Source: Larix sibirica (lineage: Eukaryota > Streptophyta > Pinopsida > Pinales > Pinaceae). From it: DNA of 20,044 bases. The translations under genes were made by a program, and so were the position numbers. Shown here in pieces: positions 1 to 9,217 of this stretch. The notes beneath the pieces were generated by a model. It worked only from the letters and a program-made list of their open reading frames with translations. It ran no database searches and was not told the origin of the DNA. Location of the stretch: NCBI GenBank assembly GCA_004151065.3, contig NWUY0300047634.1, positions 7,861-27,904 of the forward strand, read 5' to 3'. How positions within the stretch are numbered: the stretch's first letter is position 1; every line of letters begins with the position of its first letter.

Positions 1-184
1 GTTTTTTGGAATGGTTTTGTAGGTTCCTTGATTGGAGAGAAAGAGGAGGAATCAAGGAGAGGCTTGGATCTACCTTATGTAGTAAGGTACACACTCTCTT
101 AAACCCTAAATCTTTTGCTTATTTGTTGTATTTGCAGAACCTTAGATGTCTGTCTTTCACCCCAGTATGTTGGTGGCCTCACCC
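1..184. other. Unassigned left flank
   Basis: No coding similarity is recognised here. The stretch contains an AAACCCTAAA telomere-box-like decamer at 101-110 and a TTTGCAG at about 130-136 that resembles a plant splice acceptor. Both are short and may be chance. Helitron-like coding becomes readable only after about 185-205, so this may be the host flank of a 5'-truncated Helitron or a fragment of another repeat. An 84-residue open frame at 6-260 has no recognisable features and is not called as a gene. Confidence 0.4.
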
Positions 185-204
185 CAACCATAGGAAACTT
201 TCCC

Positions 205-2355
205 TAACAACAATAGTACAAATATCGAGGACATACCATCAATTTTCCATAAGAGGTTAAAGATGTTTTGTTGGCATTACCTCGACATATTAACGAGTTA
301 GATTTAATGATTTTTGTGCGGAAAAAACGATGACAAGGAACAAGTTGTAACTTCACTACAACAAGACAATACATAATGAATGTATTATTATATAAGATTC
401 AAAATGGTCCATATTATCGTGATGTTCGAGTTGATTACAATGCACTATATGAGTTACTTGAACATACATTAGACGTGTCAAGTATGATTAATTATGTTAC
501 TTTACCAGAGATAGACAATGACACAGAGTTCACAATGTTGGAAGGGGTAACAGGAATCGATGACATGTTGGATGGGTTACAAACATCTTCGTTTGCAACT
601 AGGCTTCCAAATGCACCATGAGAGATTGATCTTATTTGAGCATGGGAAAATAACCCAAACCCGAAGAAAATAACACAAATGTTGGATCCACATATGTGCT
701 TAATTGGATTGGAATTGTCTCTTCTCCTATAAATGAGTATAACATTGAGGGATTGTTTGATATGGCATTTCCAACTTTGTTTCCTACATGTGAAGCTGAT
801 TGGTTGCAACCACGAATGTGAAATGTCCATCTTCATGAGTATGCAAAACATAGGATTGGATATCATGACAATAGGTTTGGAAGGAAGCCATGTGTTAGAT
901 AATTTTTACTTCTGACATTATCATGAGACATCGTGCTCAAGCTTCCTCTGCAGTTTTTTTTTAAATATAGCAGATCTACCTACAATAATGGAGGAGTTAC
1001 GAGATCATTTACAAAATATTCCATATTCTCGACTAGCAGAAAGATTAATGAGATTTGGAATTGTACTAAGAGCTACATGTTCATATTGGAGCAAGTGTGG
1101 TACAGAGTTATCTGACTTAATTCAACAATCTGGGTGTCCCACAATATTCTTCAAACTAAGTGCAACATATATGTAGTGGCTAGATTTTCATAAATTAATG
1201 CCTGGTCCTAGTCCTCTAGATAGAGTTGAGACAAGGAAATGGACACATCAAAATGTGATTGATAATCCTCATATTGTGTCACATTATATGCACTTAAGAC
1301 ACACTATGTTTCAAGATGAAGTTTTCAATAGTTTTCATCATGCTACAGATTATTAGTGTCACTATGAATGGAAACATTGTGGATCTCCACATGTCCATGG
1401 ATTTATATGGTTAAAATATGCTCCTGACATGGAGAGGCTGAATTGGGATTATCTTGCACAACTTAGATTTGTAAAGGAATATTTTGATAGATGTGTACAT
1501 GCAATGAATCCACGTGATTGATATCAAAGAAATATTCAAGTTAGAAATTTAGACTCAATGGAAATGATCATCCATGTTTAAAGGACACACAACAAATATT
1601 TCAATATGATCCTATGATAGAATATGAATAATTTCTAAACTGTGTAGAGCGTCACATAACATGCAATGAGAAATCCTATCTCCGAAAGAAGAAAGGAAAA
1701 TTGGTATGTCGATATAAGGCTCCATGGGATCTGTGCGAATGCTCAAAACTTTACGTTGATGAGAATGGAGAAAAGAAGTATGAACCCAGATGAAATGATG
1801 ATAGATTGAATACACACGACTGTGAAACATTGATTACATGGAGGGATAATATAGATTGGAAACCTGTTCTTTCGAAGCGGGTAGTCATTAAGTACATAGA
1901 AAAATATGCTACTAAAACTGAAAAAAGGATAAAAAAACATTCCATAACATGTTGATGCATGTCTCTTATATATAAAATCCAAATGAACCAGCAGCGCATG
2001 CATACAGGAGTTTGTTGTGTGAAACAATTGTTGACAGGGACATAGGTGCTCAAGAGCCATCTCATTTTCTTCTAGAACTACCTCTTTCAGAGTGCAGCCG
2101 TCGATTTCTGGTTCTAAATGTTGGTAGGAAGGTTTTCAAATAAGTGCAAGTTGATACATACAATGTTGACAATGATAACTCTCTTATTAATGCATATACC
2201 AAGCAAACTATGGATATGGAACACCTTCCATTAATAGATGTTGCGAAGTCATGGTCGTATGACAAATGATGGAAAGGTGAAAACTGGTTACCAAGGAGTA
2301 ATGCAGCTATTGTAAATGTGTTTCCTCAATATAACTCTATTTTTTATAAAAAAAG
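205..2355 (+). pseudogene. Helitron Rep (HUH nickase) pseudogene
   Basis: This is the relic of the Helitron replication initiator. Recognisable blocks in order are: around 262-335, a stretch reading LALPRHINELD; 376-621, containing NGPYYRDVRVDYNAL; 726-900 (frame 3), containing EGLFDMAFPTLFP, a conserved N-terminal Helitron block; 988-1521 (frame 1), with EELRDHLQNIP and then the metal-binding HUH motif SPHVHG (HVH at 1390-1398); 1566-1940 (frame 3), with APWDLC and the tyrosine block KYIEKYATK; and 1949-2355 (frame 2), with LPLSECSRRF and NVGRKVF. Both tyrosines, at 1893 and 1905, are retained. At least four frame changes and many stops (for example at 1354, 1519 and 1976) make it dead. The motif EWKHCGSPHVHGFIWL differs from the EFQKRGLPH type that I know as usual in plant Helitrons. 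Confidence 0.87.
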
Positions 2356-4114
2356 ATGACAAATTTGAAGAAAGTTTGTTGGTATGAATTGGTATTGTAC
2401 AAGACCTTTCGTGATTTCCGCATAGATATAGGGCACACAAATAATGAGATAATGCATAATTGGGAAAAATTCCTATACATACCATGGCATGTATATTGCA
2501 ATCCATTACCTCCAGTTGAAACAATTCAATCCAATGAAGAACAATAAGATCCAAGTCCACATAGAGATTCTAGGGAGCATGAGTGGGAGACCATTTATGG
2601 ATTGTATAAGAATAAAGTTATAAATTACAATGAGTTTGAGATGCTTGGACATAGGGATCGCGATGTCATGTATAACTGGAACACTGATTTTTTGGATGGA
2701 GACACTTCCAATTGTGCCATTCAGTTCATATCTCAAAAGTGAAAGTTGAATTTCATTCGTACTAATGAGCATTTAAAATCTTATTCATTTGAGAGTTTGG
2801 GAGTTCAACAAAGAAGAGCTTTTGATATTATCCTTGACCATTATATAACATGGGTTGATCCACTTCACATGATAATACAAGCAACTGCAGGTACAAGAAA
2901 GTCATATTTGATTGGAGCCATTAAAATTGCTCTTGAAATGAAATATCTACTGGAGAAGAGTCAATTGCTCCTTTTGGCTCCTACAAGGGTAACAACATTC
3001 AACATTTCAACATCAACAATCCATTCGACTCTTCATATACCAATCAAAGAGATAAATGATTAACAAGGATCACATTTAATCACCTTGCAAGAAGATATGA
3101 AAGATGTAAAATATATCATAATAGATGAAACGAGTTTTATTGGAAGAAATCTATTGATAAAATTTGATTCAAGACTTCGAAAATTTGGTGGAAGGTCAAT
3201 TATATTGGTTGGTCATTTGAGCCAGTTTCCACCTGTCATGGATAAACTTGTATATGCATATGAAGGTATCGCAAAAGAATTATGGAACTCATTCAAAAAA
3301 ATTGTGAGCCTTGATACCGTGTTTCGACAAGATGGATGAAGCGATGAGCAAAAGTGTTTTTGTCATTTGTTGATGAATGTTAGAGATGTAGTGCCAACGG
3401 TGGAAGACTGGAAATTGCTTATGACTCGTACAGATACTTCATTGGATTCTTCAATGAAAGGAAACTTTGATATGGCCATACACTTGTTTGCAACAAATGA
3501 TGATGTACAACATCATAATAAATGATGTATAAGAAATATGAATTGTCCCATTGCAGCCAGTGTTGCTACAAAAGTAAGAAGCAAGTATTCTATGGAAACA
3601 AATGAGGATGACTTGGAAGTAGAGTTACTTTTTGCAATTGGAGCTAGAGTGATGCTTACATTGAAACATATGGACAGATGCAAGACTTGTCAATGGTGCT
3701 CTTCGAGTTGTAGAACAAATTGTGTATAACCCTGGAACATTACCCCCAGAACCACCCACATATGTTTTGGTAAAATATGATAAATATGTGGAGGTTCTGT
3801 TGGATGAATCAACCCCTCAAACTGTTCCTATTACACCGATTGAAAGAGGTAATAAAAATCAACTTCCATTGAAACTTGCATGAGGGTTAACAATCCATAA
3901 GTCACAAGGATTGACATTGGATAAAGTTACTATTAATATTGGGAAGCAAGAGAGGTAGGGTATGAAATTTACTGCAATATATTGAGTTAAATATTTGAAA
4001 GGTCTTCGATTTCAACCTCCATTATCATATGATCGATATGAAAATATGGCGAAAGTAGTAGGTGTGGCTATTCGAAAAGTTGAAGGAGATAGATTGAGAT
4101 TGATTACTTTGTAA
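2356..4114 (+). pseudogene. Helitron Pif1-like helicase pseudogene
   Basis: This is the helicase half of the Helitron Rep/Hel protein. Frame 1 runs from 2356 to about 3664 with stops at 2545, 2740, 3061, 3337 and 3523. A one-base frameshift near 3664 moves the reading to frame 2, which ends at TAA 4112-4114. A linker (2356-2745) leads to the motor: motif I at 2878-2904 reads QATAGTRKS, where the Gly before the Walker A Lys is Arg; motif II reads IIIDETSFIG with Asp-Glu at 3124-3129; then VGHLSQFPPVMDK, DTVFRQDG, and a C-terminal LTIHKSQGLTLDK block typical of Pif1 helicases. The Trp expected before this last block is TGA. Without the Walker A glycine, ATP hydrolysis would probably fail even apart from the stops. 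Family assignment is very secure. Confidence 0.92.
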
Positions 4115-4284
4115 TCTATTTATTATTCGTTATACACATCCTCTTACTTTCTTACTATTCACATGTTTCAACATTTAATACTATTATTCATCTTATTCCT
4201 CATTTAACTATTGAATTTGTCTTTACATGCTTCATATACATAATCATGATCATCTACAAATTTTATGTGAGCACCCCGGACTGC
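4115..4284. other. AT-rich spacer after the helicase stop
   Basis: There is no coding signal. This would be the Helitron 3' tail if the element is complete on this side, but I see no 16-20 bp GC-rich hairpin followed by CTRR. A TGTGAGCACC at 4266-4275 could be the terminus of another repeat that continues into the fold-back. Confidence 0.4.
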
Positions 4285-4455
4285 AACCAGCCTAGATCCA
4301 TCTAAACTCCGGCTCTACCATGCGCTAAGAGGGATCAGATCTCTCGAGGTGAAAACCTATCCAAGAGATTGACCATAAGAAAGGTTTGCACCTCAAGGGA
4401 TTTGATCCCTCTCAGCGCTTGGTTGATCCGGAGTTTAGATGGATCTAGGATGGTT
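4285..4455. repeat. Fold-back element with ~67-bp inverted arms
   Basis: The left arm (about 4285-4351) and the right arm (about 4389-4455) are inverted copies separated by a 37-base loop. In the central 61 bp (4291-4351 against 4389-4449) I count 54 complementary positions. The outermost 19 bases, CCTAGATCCATCTAAACTC and its complement, pair perfectly. Four of the seven mismatches are transitions. Outside the arms the flanks differ (GGACTGC on the left, AATTTAG on the right). This could be a fold-back MITE, two inverted pieces of a small LTR or TRIM, or a hairpin source of small RNA. No ORF or transposase is present, and no target-site duplication was found by eye. Confidence 0.8.
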
Positions 4456-4456
4456 T

Positions 4457-4502
4457 AATTTAGTCATTTTTAGTTGTGTTCCTATAATTTAGTCATTTTT
4501 AG
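4457..4502 (+). repeat. 17-bp direct repeat AATTTAGTCATTTTTAG
   Basis: Two identical 17-bp copies lie at 4457-4473 and 4486-4502, spaced 29 bases start to start. Two shorter TTAGTCA copies follow at 4531-4537 and 4539-4545. The repeat begins just outside the right fold-back arm and may be part of the same repeat or of an old tandem array. It has no coding content. Confidence 0.7.
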
Positions 4503-4898
4503 CTTAAAAATACTCTCATGACCAACTTTTTTAGTCACTTAGTCATTTATTTTCCAAATTCTACTAGTGCAAATACATACTCGATAAACACTTGCATAGA
4601 AGCATCTCGTTTAGATCTACTAGAAAATCGACGGACAAGATTGTCTGACATTGTTCTCTATCTCAATAAAATACATTATTAAACCACTAGTACAGTAAGA
4701 AGAAAGACAGAGAAATCAAATCATTAATCGAATCAAAAGAAATTAATTCAAAGGATAACCTGATTAGTCCATAAGAATATATACCTCTAATCATAGTTAT
4801 CCTCCCTCCAAAATCCTTCAAAAAATTCTTATTTTGTTCCATTCGAATCTATTTTTAATCTTGTTGAATTGAGCAGAAAATACCCATATACATTCGGC
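4503..4898. other. Non-coding AT-rich stretch
   Basis: I see no gene, RNA or clear repeat here apart from the TTAGTCA copies at its left edge. On the minus strand a purine run (GGAGGGAGG, plus-strand complement at 4801-4809) is a weak candidate polypurine tract for element A. The sequence after it does not match A's 5' LTR, so I do not call it. Confidence 0.35.
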
Positions 4899-5076
4899 AC
4901 ATCACTTAAGCGACGACCACCCCAAAAAAAGTTGTTGACCGGCGTGTTAAGGATTATGCCGCTTAAGTGACACCCTAAGGCATCACTTAAGTGCCAGTCT
5001 ATGGCATTTTTTAAGCGATGCCTTGGGGAGTCTCTTAAGTGACATACTCCTTAGCATGTCGCTTAAGCAATGCTCA
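4899..5076. repeat. Array of six degenerate CTTAAG-centred palindromes
   Basis: CTTAAG cores start at 4905, 4962, 4986, 5010 (as TTTAAG), 5034 and 5062. The middle four are exactly 24 bases apart, the last step is 28, and the first is 57. The flanks of each core are themselves inverted around it: GGCATCA before a core, GCGATGCC after another. The consensus is close to GGCATYGCTTAAGYGATGCC, a 20-bp palindrome. It lies 3' of element A's pol on the minus strand, so it may belong to that element's 3' untranslated region or U3, or be an independent small satellite. There are no unique spacers of constant length, so it is not a CRISPR array. Confidence 0.75.
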
Positions 5077-5079
5077 CTT

Positions 5080-5099
5080 GGATTTTTTCAAAAAAATCC
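5080..5099. repeat. 20-bp A/T palindrome
   Basis: GGATTTTTTCAAAAAAATCC pairs 9 of 10 positions with itself. It sits four bases from the edge of the CTTAAG array, so the whole block 4899-5099 is dense in dyad symmetry. Its function is unknown, and a run of T facing a run of A may arise by chance. Confidence 0.55.
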
Positions 5100-5269
5100 A
5101 CCTAGTTGACATATTTCCAACGTTGGGAACTGTTTTTAACTTTAAACGTCGATCCAAACATCAAATTTGGACCCCAAATGTAGTAGTGGAATAAGAAAAA
5201 CTAATATAGGAAAAGCAATCTATCTACTTATAATACAACTAGCTCAAGTCATTTCCTTGGCGTTGTCGC
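5100..5269 (-). other. Sequence just downstream of element A pol
   Basis: This is non-coding DNA after the pol stop codon on the minus strand. It should lead to a polypurine tract and 3' LTR, but nothing here or down to 4456 resembles the 5' LTR at 13621-14717. Confidence 0.4.
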
Positions 5270-6555
5270 CTAGGCATAGTACCTCTTCATATAGAGTCAA
5301 TTTCTAAGCCCATTCAACACATTCCCTTCAAAATATTCTAACTCATACGATCCCTTGCTCAAGACTCATCTCACAATGTAAGGACTTTTCCACATTGAGT
5401 TAAATTTACTAGATCCTAGTTCGTCATTGTCTTGGTCATATACAAGTACCATGTCTCCTTTCGAGAAGACACAGGGATGGACCGAGTTATCATGTTGAGA
5501 TTTGACATGCTTTTTATGCACCTCATTTGTAGTAGCCACGTCTCTTTTATGTTTGTTGTAGGTAAGCTAAGCATTCAACTAAATGGATAGTGTCAGGAAG
5601 GAGATCAATGGCTAGCTTGAGAGATGGGATTTCACATTTAATCGGTAACACAAGTTCAGATCCATGTATAAGATGGAACGAGGTGAACCCTGTAGTAGCC
5701 TTGAATGAATTCCGATATGCCCAAATGGTTACATATAGAATTATGTGCCAATTCTTTTTGCTCATGCTAGTTGTCTATTTCCACATGGTTTTAAAGGACT
5801 TATTAATAGCCTCTACTTGTCCATTTTCTTGTGGATAGTACGACGAGGAGAAATATTGTTGGAGCCCAAGATTGGCTACTAGTTTTATAATCATTTTATT
5901 TTGAAAGTGACTTCCATTATCAGTGACAATCTCTTTAGGAATACCAAATATAGCTGTGATATGATTAAATATGAAGTGTGCAACGGTCTCACCATCATAA
6001 GTAAAAGGAGGCATGGCTTTGACCCACTCAGTAAAGTAGTCCACAACCATAATGATGTGCTTATGACCTTTTCCCGATGCTGAGTTGCAGGTTGTGTAAT
6101 CAACCCCCCATTTTGTGAAGGGACCAACAATGATAACTAGATAGAGTGGAGTAGGATGCACACACATTTCCTGGTAAATGCTTGAAAGGGATGGCATTTG
6201 TTAACTGCTTCTACACAATATTTGAAAATTGAAGGCTAGATTAAACCACACGCAAAATATTTTGGATTATGGCAAGCTTGAATAAATAACCACCACTGGA
6301 TCCACCATGGAAATCATTGAGCACTTTTTCCACCTCCTCATGAGTCAAACAACATCTTAGAATAGTATCAATCCCTTGATGATATAACGTGTCTCCAATA
6401 ATGACATAATGGATTGCTTGGTGACAAATTTTACATCTCTCTTCACGAGAAGATTGAGTAGGGACCCTCTGGGTTTGTAGGTAAATCAAGATGTTCCCAT
6501 AACAGGGGTCATCCGAGTTTGATGAGGAAAATGTGTTCATAAGGTAATGACTCAT
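5270..6555 (-). pseudogene. Element A integrase pseudogene
   Basis: This is the integrase end of pol. The N-terminal zinc-binding region lies in 6241-6555. Its first His (in DFHGG) is visible, but the second is Tyr (SGGY), and the two Cys follow just after, in YCVEAVNKC. The catalytic core is one open stretch, 5775-6197, with all three acidic residues kept: Asp in WGVDY (6099-6101), Asp in VTDNGSHF (5919-5921) and Glu in GQVEAINK (5811-5813). The last two are separated by exactly 35 residues, as in the D,D35E family. The reading continues through 5547-5765 (IWAYRNSFKATTGFT) and a C-terminal stretch with GDMVLVYDQDNDELG to the stop at 5270-5272. Frameshifts and stops break it, but the core is the best-preserved part of element A. 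Confidence 0.9.
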
Positions 6556-6599
6556 TTTCCACTAGACCCTCATCATCTTGGGGGAACTCTGACATTAAA

Positions 6600-7129
6600 T
6601 TGGCAAATGGAAAGGACTTCTTAGATTTTGTTGGTGCAAAACCTAGATCAAACTCCTGAATAATGACAATTCATTTATTGTACCTGCCACCAATGATCCA
6701 TCGAGACAAGATGTGTTGAAATGGATTGATGTCTGCAATTACAGTTGTTCTTATAAGGATAATGTACTGTCGAAGCCTTTGTACTGCATGCATGACAAGT
6801 AATGTCGATTTCTTAACATGAGAATACCTTAGCTTAGCACCTACCAAGTTATTACTTAGGTGGTAAATGACATGTTCCTAGTGAGAATCATCTTCTTAGA
6901 CTAGGACCATTTCAACCATATATTTAGATGTTGCTAGATATAAGAGGAAATATTTACTATAGGCTGAAGGACTCAATAGTGGGGCATACATCAAAGCCTT
7001 CTTTAATGCATTGAAAGTTTTCTAAGCATTATCATCCCATAAAAATGGGTCCCATTTCCTAAGTAGGCACTTGAAACCCTTTACAATTTCAACATAGTTA
7101 GTAATGAATCATCGTAAGAAATTGGCCTT
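6600..7129 (-). pseudogene. Element A RT-associated RNase H pseudogene
   Basis: This is the RNase H domain that follows reverse transcriptase in Ty3/gypsy pol and removes the RNA template strand. Visible blocks on the minus strand include YFLLYLATSKYMVEMVL, VIYHLSNNLVGAKLRYSHVK, LLVMHAVQRLRQYI and IVIIQEFDLGFAPTKSKKSF, all in family order. Before them, a connection segment contains WDPFLWDDNA and FNALKKALMYAPLL. Several in-frame stops interrupt it. After it a short linker leads to integrase, with no second RNase H, in contrast to element B. Confidence 0.82.
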
Positions 7130-8068
7130 CCCTTGAAGGATTTGTAACTAATGCAAGTTATGCAAGGGAGTAAATTATACTATTGCCTCAACCTCGAAGG
7201 GATCTACCATTGTGCCATCCTTCGAAACTATGAAACCCGGTAATCGACACAAAAGGACACATAAAATGCACTTATGAGGATTCAAATAGATGATATGGTA
7301 ATGACATCTATCAAATATGGCCCTAAGGTGCTTTGGGTGATCCACCCTGTTCCCATACTTTCCTGTTAGGTCATTTAGATAGGCCTCCACAATTTTCTTG
7401 ATATTGTGAAAAGCATAAGATATGGCACATTGAAATGTTGCTTCGACATTTTTTAGGCCAAATGACATATTCCTATATGCAAAGGTCCCCTAGGGGCACA
7501 TAAAAGCAGTTTTGTGTTGATCTTCAAGTTGGATTTGAATCATATTTTGAATCAGATTGTACCCTAAGAAGCTGTCCATAAATGAGAAAATATCATTATC
7601 GACACATTCATCGATGATTTGATCAATGAATGTGGTAGGATAGTTATCCTTAGGACATGGTAGGTTCATATCTCGAAAATCAATGCAAACTCTAATGTTC
7701 CCCTACTTTTTATCCATGGGTACCAAATTGGACACCCATTTAGTTAGAGGGGCATGATATATGAAGTTTGCTCAAAGAAGTTTCTCCACTTCTGCCTTTA
7801 TGGCAACTGCCTTTCTAGGGTTCACTGGTCTTAACTTTTGTTGAACTGGTTTAGCATTATGATAGCTTTTGATCCCGCATTTGAAAATAGCAGGGTCTAT
7901 ACCGGTCATTTCTTCATAAGACCAAGCAAATATGTCTCTATGCTCCTTGAATAACATAGTATATATTTCTATCTCTTTTGGCGAGAAATATGCGTCAATA
8001 AAGACATTTTCTACAATACTTCGGGCCCTAGAGATATTGATGGGAATGGTTGGTGGTATATTAGCCAT
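7130..8068 (-). pseudogene. Element A reverse transcriptase pseudogene
   Basis: The reading starts in 8068-7772 with IFAWSYEEMTGIDP and the palm entry QQKLRPVNPRKA. It continues with APLTKWVSNLVPM and RVCIDFRDMN, then motif A with its Asp (FSFMDSFLGYN), then MCP, a stop where Trp is expected, and GTF. The last open stretch is 7468-7175, with MSFGLKNVEATFQ and motif C at 7370-7381. Motif C reads YLND, where the first of the two catalytic Asp is Asn, so polymerase activity would be lost even without the stops. The region 8069-8536 is the protease-RT linker, which is readable in pieces but has no recognisable domain. Confidence 0.92.
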
Positions 8069-8536
8069 GTTCCCTTATGTGTACACTTGTGATGTAGTGA
8101 GAGGGATCCCATACCAATCCATTGGCCCTATCTTGGTAGTTCACTTTTCATCAATCCTCATATCATTTTCGGTTGCTAGAAATGATGTGCAATGGTGCAT
8201 GTCTCTCCAAGGTATTTCAACCAAGGACATGGCCCTGATGATAGATTCATATGAATGCATGACAATGTTCAAGGGATCATGACATGGTAAATAATTGATG
8301 GCCTGTATGGGCATGGAATACTGATAATCAACTCACATTTGGATAGAGTGACAATCATGGTATGCATTTTGTAGAACAATGGCTTGATAAGTTATTTCAG
8401 TTACAAACAAAGACGAGATAGTATTCCTACACCCAGTCCCTTTAATAGGTTTTTGTATTATCCACGGGTCTTCAAAATAGGATGTCATGATTTGAGATAC
8501 TTTCCTCATGGAAGTAATAGCGACATATGATATCGT

Positions 8537-9217
8537 TCATATTGGGGTTGTATTGTCACCTAGGTTGGGTGGAGGAAAATTGAATGTTCCCATTAGGGTA
8601 GGATACATTCCCACACCAACATTTTCACAATCCTTTCCAGAATGGATTATTACAGGGACATTTTTCCCAGATTTTTGAGTGGATTCACTTTTGTCCAATG
8701 ATAATTCATCAATGGTGACTATCCTTCCTTCGTAAGGAAACTTAATCACATGGAAAACAAAGATGCCACAACCATCATGGAGTGAGTCCAACTTTTGCCT
8801 AGTAATAAATTGTAGTATAGTGGAGCATCAATAAATTCCACTTCCACATTAACTATCCTCCCCCCTAGCTCTATTGGGAGAGCCAGGATGATTCCATGGG
8901 GTTGAAGCAGGTGATCATCAAAATATTTTAACATGGTTATAGGGGGACCAACTTCAGGTGAGCCAATGGATTTCCAACAATATAAGGACATAGCACATGT
9001 GGATGCTCCCTCATCTACAATAGTTTAGTGGATGTTTTACCTTCCAATCGAAACTTGAATCTAAAAATTTGCGTGATGAGGTAGGCGAGGCTTCCAAATA
9101 TCCAAATCGAACATCAATAACTGGTTGTCCAAAGGATCCATAACTCCTATAGCCAAAGGAAGGATCTTCCTTTGAGTAGGACACTCTAGAGGACTTCAAG
9201 GGTGGACATTGCACCAA
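8537..9217 (-). pseudogene. Element A aspartic protease pseudogene
   Basis: The active-site region reads TIVDEGASTCAMS, with Asp-Glu-Gly-Ala at 9004-9015. I believe DEGA in place of the usual D-[ST]-G-A is normal for this plant gypsy family rather than damage, but that rests on memory. It is followed in 8746-8991 by IGSPEVGPPITML, IVNVEVEFIDAPLYYNLLLGKSW and WTHSMMVVAS, the second half of the retropepsin fold with its Leu-Leu-Gly turn. A frameshift near 8760-8780 moves the reading to 8791-8537, where FHVIKFPYEGRIVTIDELS continues the family sequence. The 9217-9011 stretch upstream belongs to the gag-protease junction. Protease cuts the Gag-Pol polyprotein. Confidence 0.82.

Larger units (their letters stand above)
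185..4114 (+). mobile_element. Decayed Helitron (rolling-circle DNA transposon)
   Basis: One transposon body is recognisable from colinear remains of a HUH replication initiator followed by a Pif1-family helicase, the defining Helitron pair. In the family these form a single Rep/Hel protein that nicks one strand, joins to the 5' end through tyrosine and unwinds the DNA. Here the reading passes through all three plus-strand frames with about twenty in-frame stops, so no protein can be made. The N-terminal part of Rep before about 185 is not seen. I found neither a 5' TC start nor a 3' hairpin with CTRR end, so the true borders are unknown. The coordinates cover the recognisable coding remains only, and the element may extend into 4115-4284. 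Confidence 0.85.

Noticed and set aside
1612-2065. Minus-strand ORFs of 72 to 105 codons
   Set aside because: They are shadows of the Helitron Rep relic, whose plus-strand reading matches known family blocks.
4285-4455. Helitron 3' terminal hairpin
   Set aside because: The arms are far longer than the 16-20 bp Helitron hairpin, and no CTRR end follows at the usual distance of about 10 bases.
4799-4812. Polypurine tract and 3' LTR start of element A on the minus strand (GGAGGGAGG)
   Set aside because: The sequence that follows has no similarity to the 5' LTR, and no TG start sits at the right place.
4899-5076. CRISPR-like array
   Set aside because: The units are degenerate palindromes with almost no spacer, the pitch is 24 bases, and the context is plant transposons.
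7932-8282. Plus-strand ORF of 116 codons
   Set aside because: It is antisense to the element A RT start and the protease-RT linker. The minus strand carries the real RT sequence.
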